A DNA stretch of 64,000 nucleotides from Puccinia triticina. Its lineage: Eukaryota > Basidiomycota > Pucciniomycetes > Pucciniales > Pucciniaceae. The stretch lies in contig NC_070562.1 in NCBI RefSeq assembly GCF_026914185.1, positions 3,720,001 to 3,784,000 of the forward strand. Direction: 5' to 3'. Below the pieces are notes generated by a model. It did not search any database. It had not been told where the DNA came from and saw nothing but the letters and a program-made list of their open reading frames with translations. The translations under genes and the position numbers were made by a program. Of this stretch, positions 62,093 through 64,000 are shown one piece after another; within the stretch, counting starts at the first letter, position 1, and the number at the start of each line of letters is the position of its first letter.

Positions 62093-62301
62093 GTGAGAGG
62101 GGGCCGGTGTACATGCATATAATCTAGTTGTGCAGCCAAACACCCTTGATCAGTAGAATCTGGATCTCAGTGTCACAGATCCAGATTCCAGGAATGTTTG
62201 GCTGCCTGGCTGTCATTGGGCGAGATCAGAATCTGCCCATGGGCACATTCTGATCTTGCAAGATTGAGATTTTGGCCCCCGCGCGGCCGAACGGGCCCTT
62301 A

Positions 62302-62464
62302 GTCAGGTCATGCAGAGGTCTGGTCTTCCACGAGAAGTGGTCAATGAAACGGCTGTAAAAGTTGGAGCTATGTAACTTTCCGCGGCGCAGGCCACTCTGT
62401 TACTGCCTTCACCTTTGCAGGGTCCATTCTAATCCGGTTACATGCAATTAATAGTCCAACATAT
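62302..62464 (-). pseudogene. Ty3/gypsy RT fragment upstream of the Harbinger-like insertion
   Basis: The minus strand encodes YVGLLIACNRIRMDPAKVKA and VTEWPAPRKVT, then RFIDHFSWKTRPLHDLTK, the RT thumb and connection of the same gypsy copy found at 56288. It is bounded on the right by the 5' LTR of a second gypsy element and on the left by the Harbinger-like element. Confidence 0.85.
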
Positions 62465-62806
62465 TGTGAAGCCCCCGCGCACCGCGAGGTTTCACAATGA
62501 GATGTCACAAGACACAGGCTACTTCAACCCGAGCTCCCTTCCACGTCCTAGCCGGCAGAGATCCCTGCTCCCACATCTCTCCCGGCTAGGTAAGAGGACC
62601 CCTTTCACTTCCTCTCCGTTTTTCCTTTCTTTTCCCTCTTCTTGTGTTCCAGTTGTCCTGAGAGGTCCCTGCTCCCACATCTCTCCCGGCTAGTTGTCAT
62701 CTTTTGCAATCCAACCCCGTGAACTAGAGTTGCCTCAAGAGGCATCAGCGCCCCTTTCCGTGCCTTCTCCCTTGATCCAGTGAAGGACTCATTCTGAGTC
62801 CTTACA
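62465..62806 (+). mobile_element. 5' LTR of a second gypsy element
   Basis: A 342-bp LTR runs from TGTGAAGCCC to TCCTTACA and is inserted in the first gypsy element. It carries a hairpin CTAGCCGG...CCGGCTAG (62548-62589) followed by GTAAGAGG, a pyrimidine tract and TGTTCCAG, then a second copy of TCCCTGCTCCCACATCTCTC, the same layout as the solo LTR. The sequence after 62806 leads to a gag gene on the same strand. The other LTR lies outside the window. Confidence 0.75.
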
Positions 62807-63061
62807 CTTTTTTTTTCTAGTTCACCCCGAATCGATACAAACACGATTCAACCAAAGCCCAGAATTTTTTTGGCAATGGTTGCATACTCGCTCCGCCCTT
62901 GAAAGCTCTTCGCGACCGTACCGTCCAAACGACTCCCTTGAAAGTTCTTGATGTCTTTGCCTTCCAGACGCCTCCCTTGAAAACTCCCTTTTTTTCCCCA
63001 AGTCTTTCCCCTTTGCCATTGGCTCTTCTTCTCAATATCCCACTTGCGATAACACGGTCGT
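62807..63061 (+). other. leader between 5' LTR and gag
   Basis: The 5' untranslated leader starts with a pyrimidine run (CTTTTTTTTTCTAG). It has two or three copies of CCCTTGAAA(G/A)(C/T)TC, a weak tandem repeat. A primer-binding site is not evident. Confidence 0.4.
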
Positions 63062-63730
63062 ATGAGCACCCGTAAATTCAACACAGACCCTCTCATCCCA
63101 TTCAACGACCCCGAAAAGCTCGCCTGTGATATCCGTTGTAAAGCCCGTCTAGCAGCCACACTAGCTGTAGCACAAACGATTCCAGTCCCTACTCCATCCC
63201 CTCTAGTCGACGACATTGGACCATCGGCCCCAGCTCTCCCTTCCCTCGACGAACCACCTCTGTTCCGTTCAAAGATGCAAAGCGGACAAGGTTCCTCTGG
63301 AAACACTGAAGACCCAGCTGACATGTCGCACTCTGATCTGATCAAGGCCATCATGGTCATCCAGCAGAACACGGCGAAACAACTCTTGGCAACCCAAAAA
63401 CAAGTCCAGGATGCCCAGAGAGCCGCTCAAGATGCCCAAGCCCAGGCGACTGCGAACATGCTTGCGGTCCAGAAACAAGCCCGAGCGGACATTAAAGCAG
63501 CGCAAGACCAAGCTTGGTTGGACAGAGAAGCTACCGCCGCCCGCTTTGCTGCACTCGAGCCCATCAAGTTGGAAGCCGGCTTGACCCCCCGACTAGCCTC
63601 AGGCCGCATTGATCTTCAACGATTCCGCGTCTCAGACGGACCCTTGTTCAGAGGGCCCTTCCAAGAGGTGGAGCCTTTTCTTAAGTGGATCCAAGGCGTA
63701 CAGGTCTTCTACGCGATGAAGGACGTGTAG
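63062..63730 (+). pseudogene. gypsy gag, N-terminal part, truncated
   Basis: A 222-residue frame starts MSTRKFNTDPLIPFNDPEKL. It has a Pro/Ser-rich region, then a long Ala/Gln-rich coiled-coil-like segment (QQNTAKQLLATQKQVQDAQR, repeated AQDAQ), then RFRVSDGPLFRGPFQEVEPF and LKWIQGVQVFYAMKDV. That end is the start of the retrotransposon gag core. It stops at TAG exactly where the 225-bp tandem repeat begins, so the rest of gag is displaced or lost. The start codon is the first ATG after the LTR leader. Confidence 0.7.
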
Positions 63731-64000
63731 AGCGAGTAAAAGGAATAGTGCGGACAGGGGGAATTGAACCCGCATCTCCCCGATGCATGCTGGGTTGCTC
63801 TACCGTTGATCTATATCCACAGGTGTGAGGTGTACCAACATATAGTACCTCTACACACCCCCTGTACACCTACACCGGTGACAGAGCCCACTAATCCTCC
63901 CAGAGGCTCATCCCAGGTACGCAGCTGCCTATAGCGCTGGGCTCATAACCTGTAGAGCGAGTAAAAGGAATAGTGCGGACAGGGGGAATTGAACCCGCAT
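63726..64000. repeat. 225-bp tandem repeat containing a tRNA-like sequence
   Basis: TGTAGAGCGAGTAAAAGGAA begins at 63726 and again at 63951, and the two copies are identical as far as the window shows (to 64000). The unit holds a tRNA-like sequence on the minus strand. The next copy is cut by the window edge, so the copy number is unknown. Confidence 0.75.
63750..63820 (-). tRNA. tRNA-like gene, isotype uncertain
   Basis: On the minus strand GTGGATA and TGTCCGC pair over 7 bp with two G-T pairs, followed by A. The D region TAGATCAACGG matches an A box. The T arm GCGGGTTCAATTCCCCC contains the B box GGTTCAATTCC. Arm lengths are near standard. The anticodon region (ACCCAGCATGCATCGGGG) has mismatches in every register and lacks U33, so it may be a pseudogene or a tRNA-derived repeat. 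Confidence 0.45.

Larger units (their letters stand above)
56292..62298. mobile_element. PIF/Harbinger-like element, TSD TCA/TTA
   Basis: The inverted ends GGGCCCGTT(T/C)GGCCGCGCGG followed by AATCTCAATCT lie at 56292 and 62298. Three bases flank them, TCA at 56289-56291 and TTA at 62299-62301, one mismatch in a 3-bp TWA-type duplication. It splits the gypsy RT between ...PLHDLTK and TLFVWDN. No transposase is present; after removing Helitron H6 and a solo LTR about 1.15 kb remains, much of it minisatellite. Confidence 0.72.

Overview
The window looks like nuclear DNA of a rust fungus (Pucciniales, Puccinia-like). The grounds are short GT-AG introns of about 50-115 nt in host genes, host proteins of fungal type, and a set of transposons (DIRS-like, MULE fused to an OTU domain, BED-finger hAT, Helitrons, chromo-Ty3/gypsy) of the kind that fills large rust genomes. 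The species cannot be named from the sequence. Only two host genes appear intact: SRP54 (12637-15512) and glucose-6-phosphate dehydrogenase (17673-20118), side by side on the + strand. Almost everything else is transposable element, element nested in element, or palindromic minisatellite.

Layout. 178-3914: decayed DIRS-like retrotransposon, minus strand. 4845-6297: palindromic minisatellite and a 695-bp foldback. 6402-7003: TA-flanked MITE. 7560-11271: Helitron H1 carrying a broken aspartyl-tRNA synthetase gene. 12637-20118: SRP54 and G6PD. 20726-25194: Helitron H2, which lies in one arm of a palindromic element whose other arm shows the uninterrupted sequence. 25598-44168: an 18.6-kb nest. 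A 724-bp MULE-type MITE (9-bp TSD AATCAGGTA) holds a MULE with an OTU domain (25843-40668, 9-bp TSD TTTTACAAT) and Helitron H4 (40683-43694). The MULE holds Helitron H3 (26303-30545) and a 634-bp TRIM retrotransposon (TSD GATCG). The second LTR of the TRIM holds a 5.6-kb CAC-ended element (3-bp TSD CTA) that carries a multi-exon SAM-like gene. 46803-53480: hAT element with 8-bp TSD CATGAGAC, itself holding a CACTA-type MITE and Helitron H5. 54112-62464: minus-strand Ty3/gypsy holding a Harbinger-like element (56292-62298), which holds minisatellite, a solo LTR and Helitron H6. H6 encodes an N-terminal Rep fragment and is itself interrupted by an exon/intron cluster. 62465-64000: 5' LTR and gag of a second gypsy element, cut off by a 225-bp tandem repeat with a tRNA-like sequence.

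Three observations stand out. First, the TRIM LTR contains a tRNA-like gene with consensus A box, B box, acceptor stem and T-run, resembling in concept the 5S-bearing Cassandra elements of plants. Second, six Helitrons have both ends placed, five of them sharing a terminal family, and two (H2, H5) are checked against an uninterrupted copy or a restored reading frame. Third, the same palindromic minisatellite core (CTCGATGACCGG facing its complement) sits in several unrelated elements.

All calls come from reading the sequence. No database search, folding program or expression data was available.
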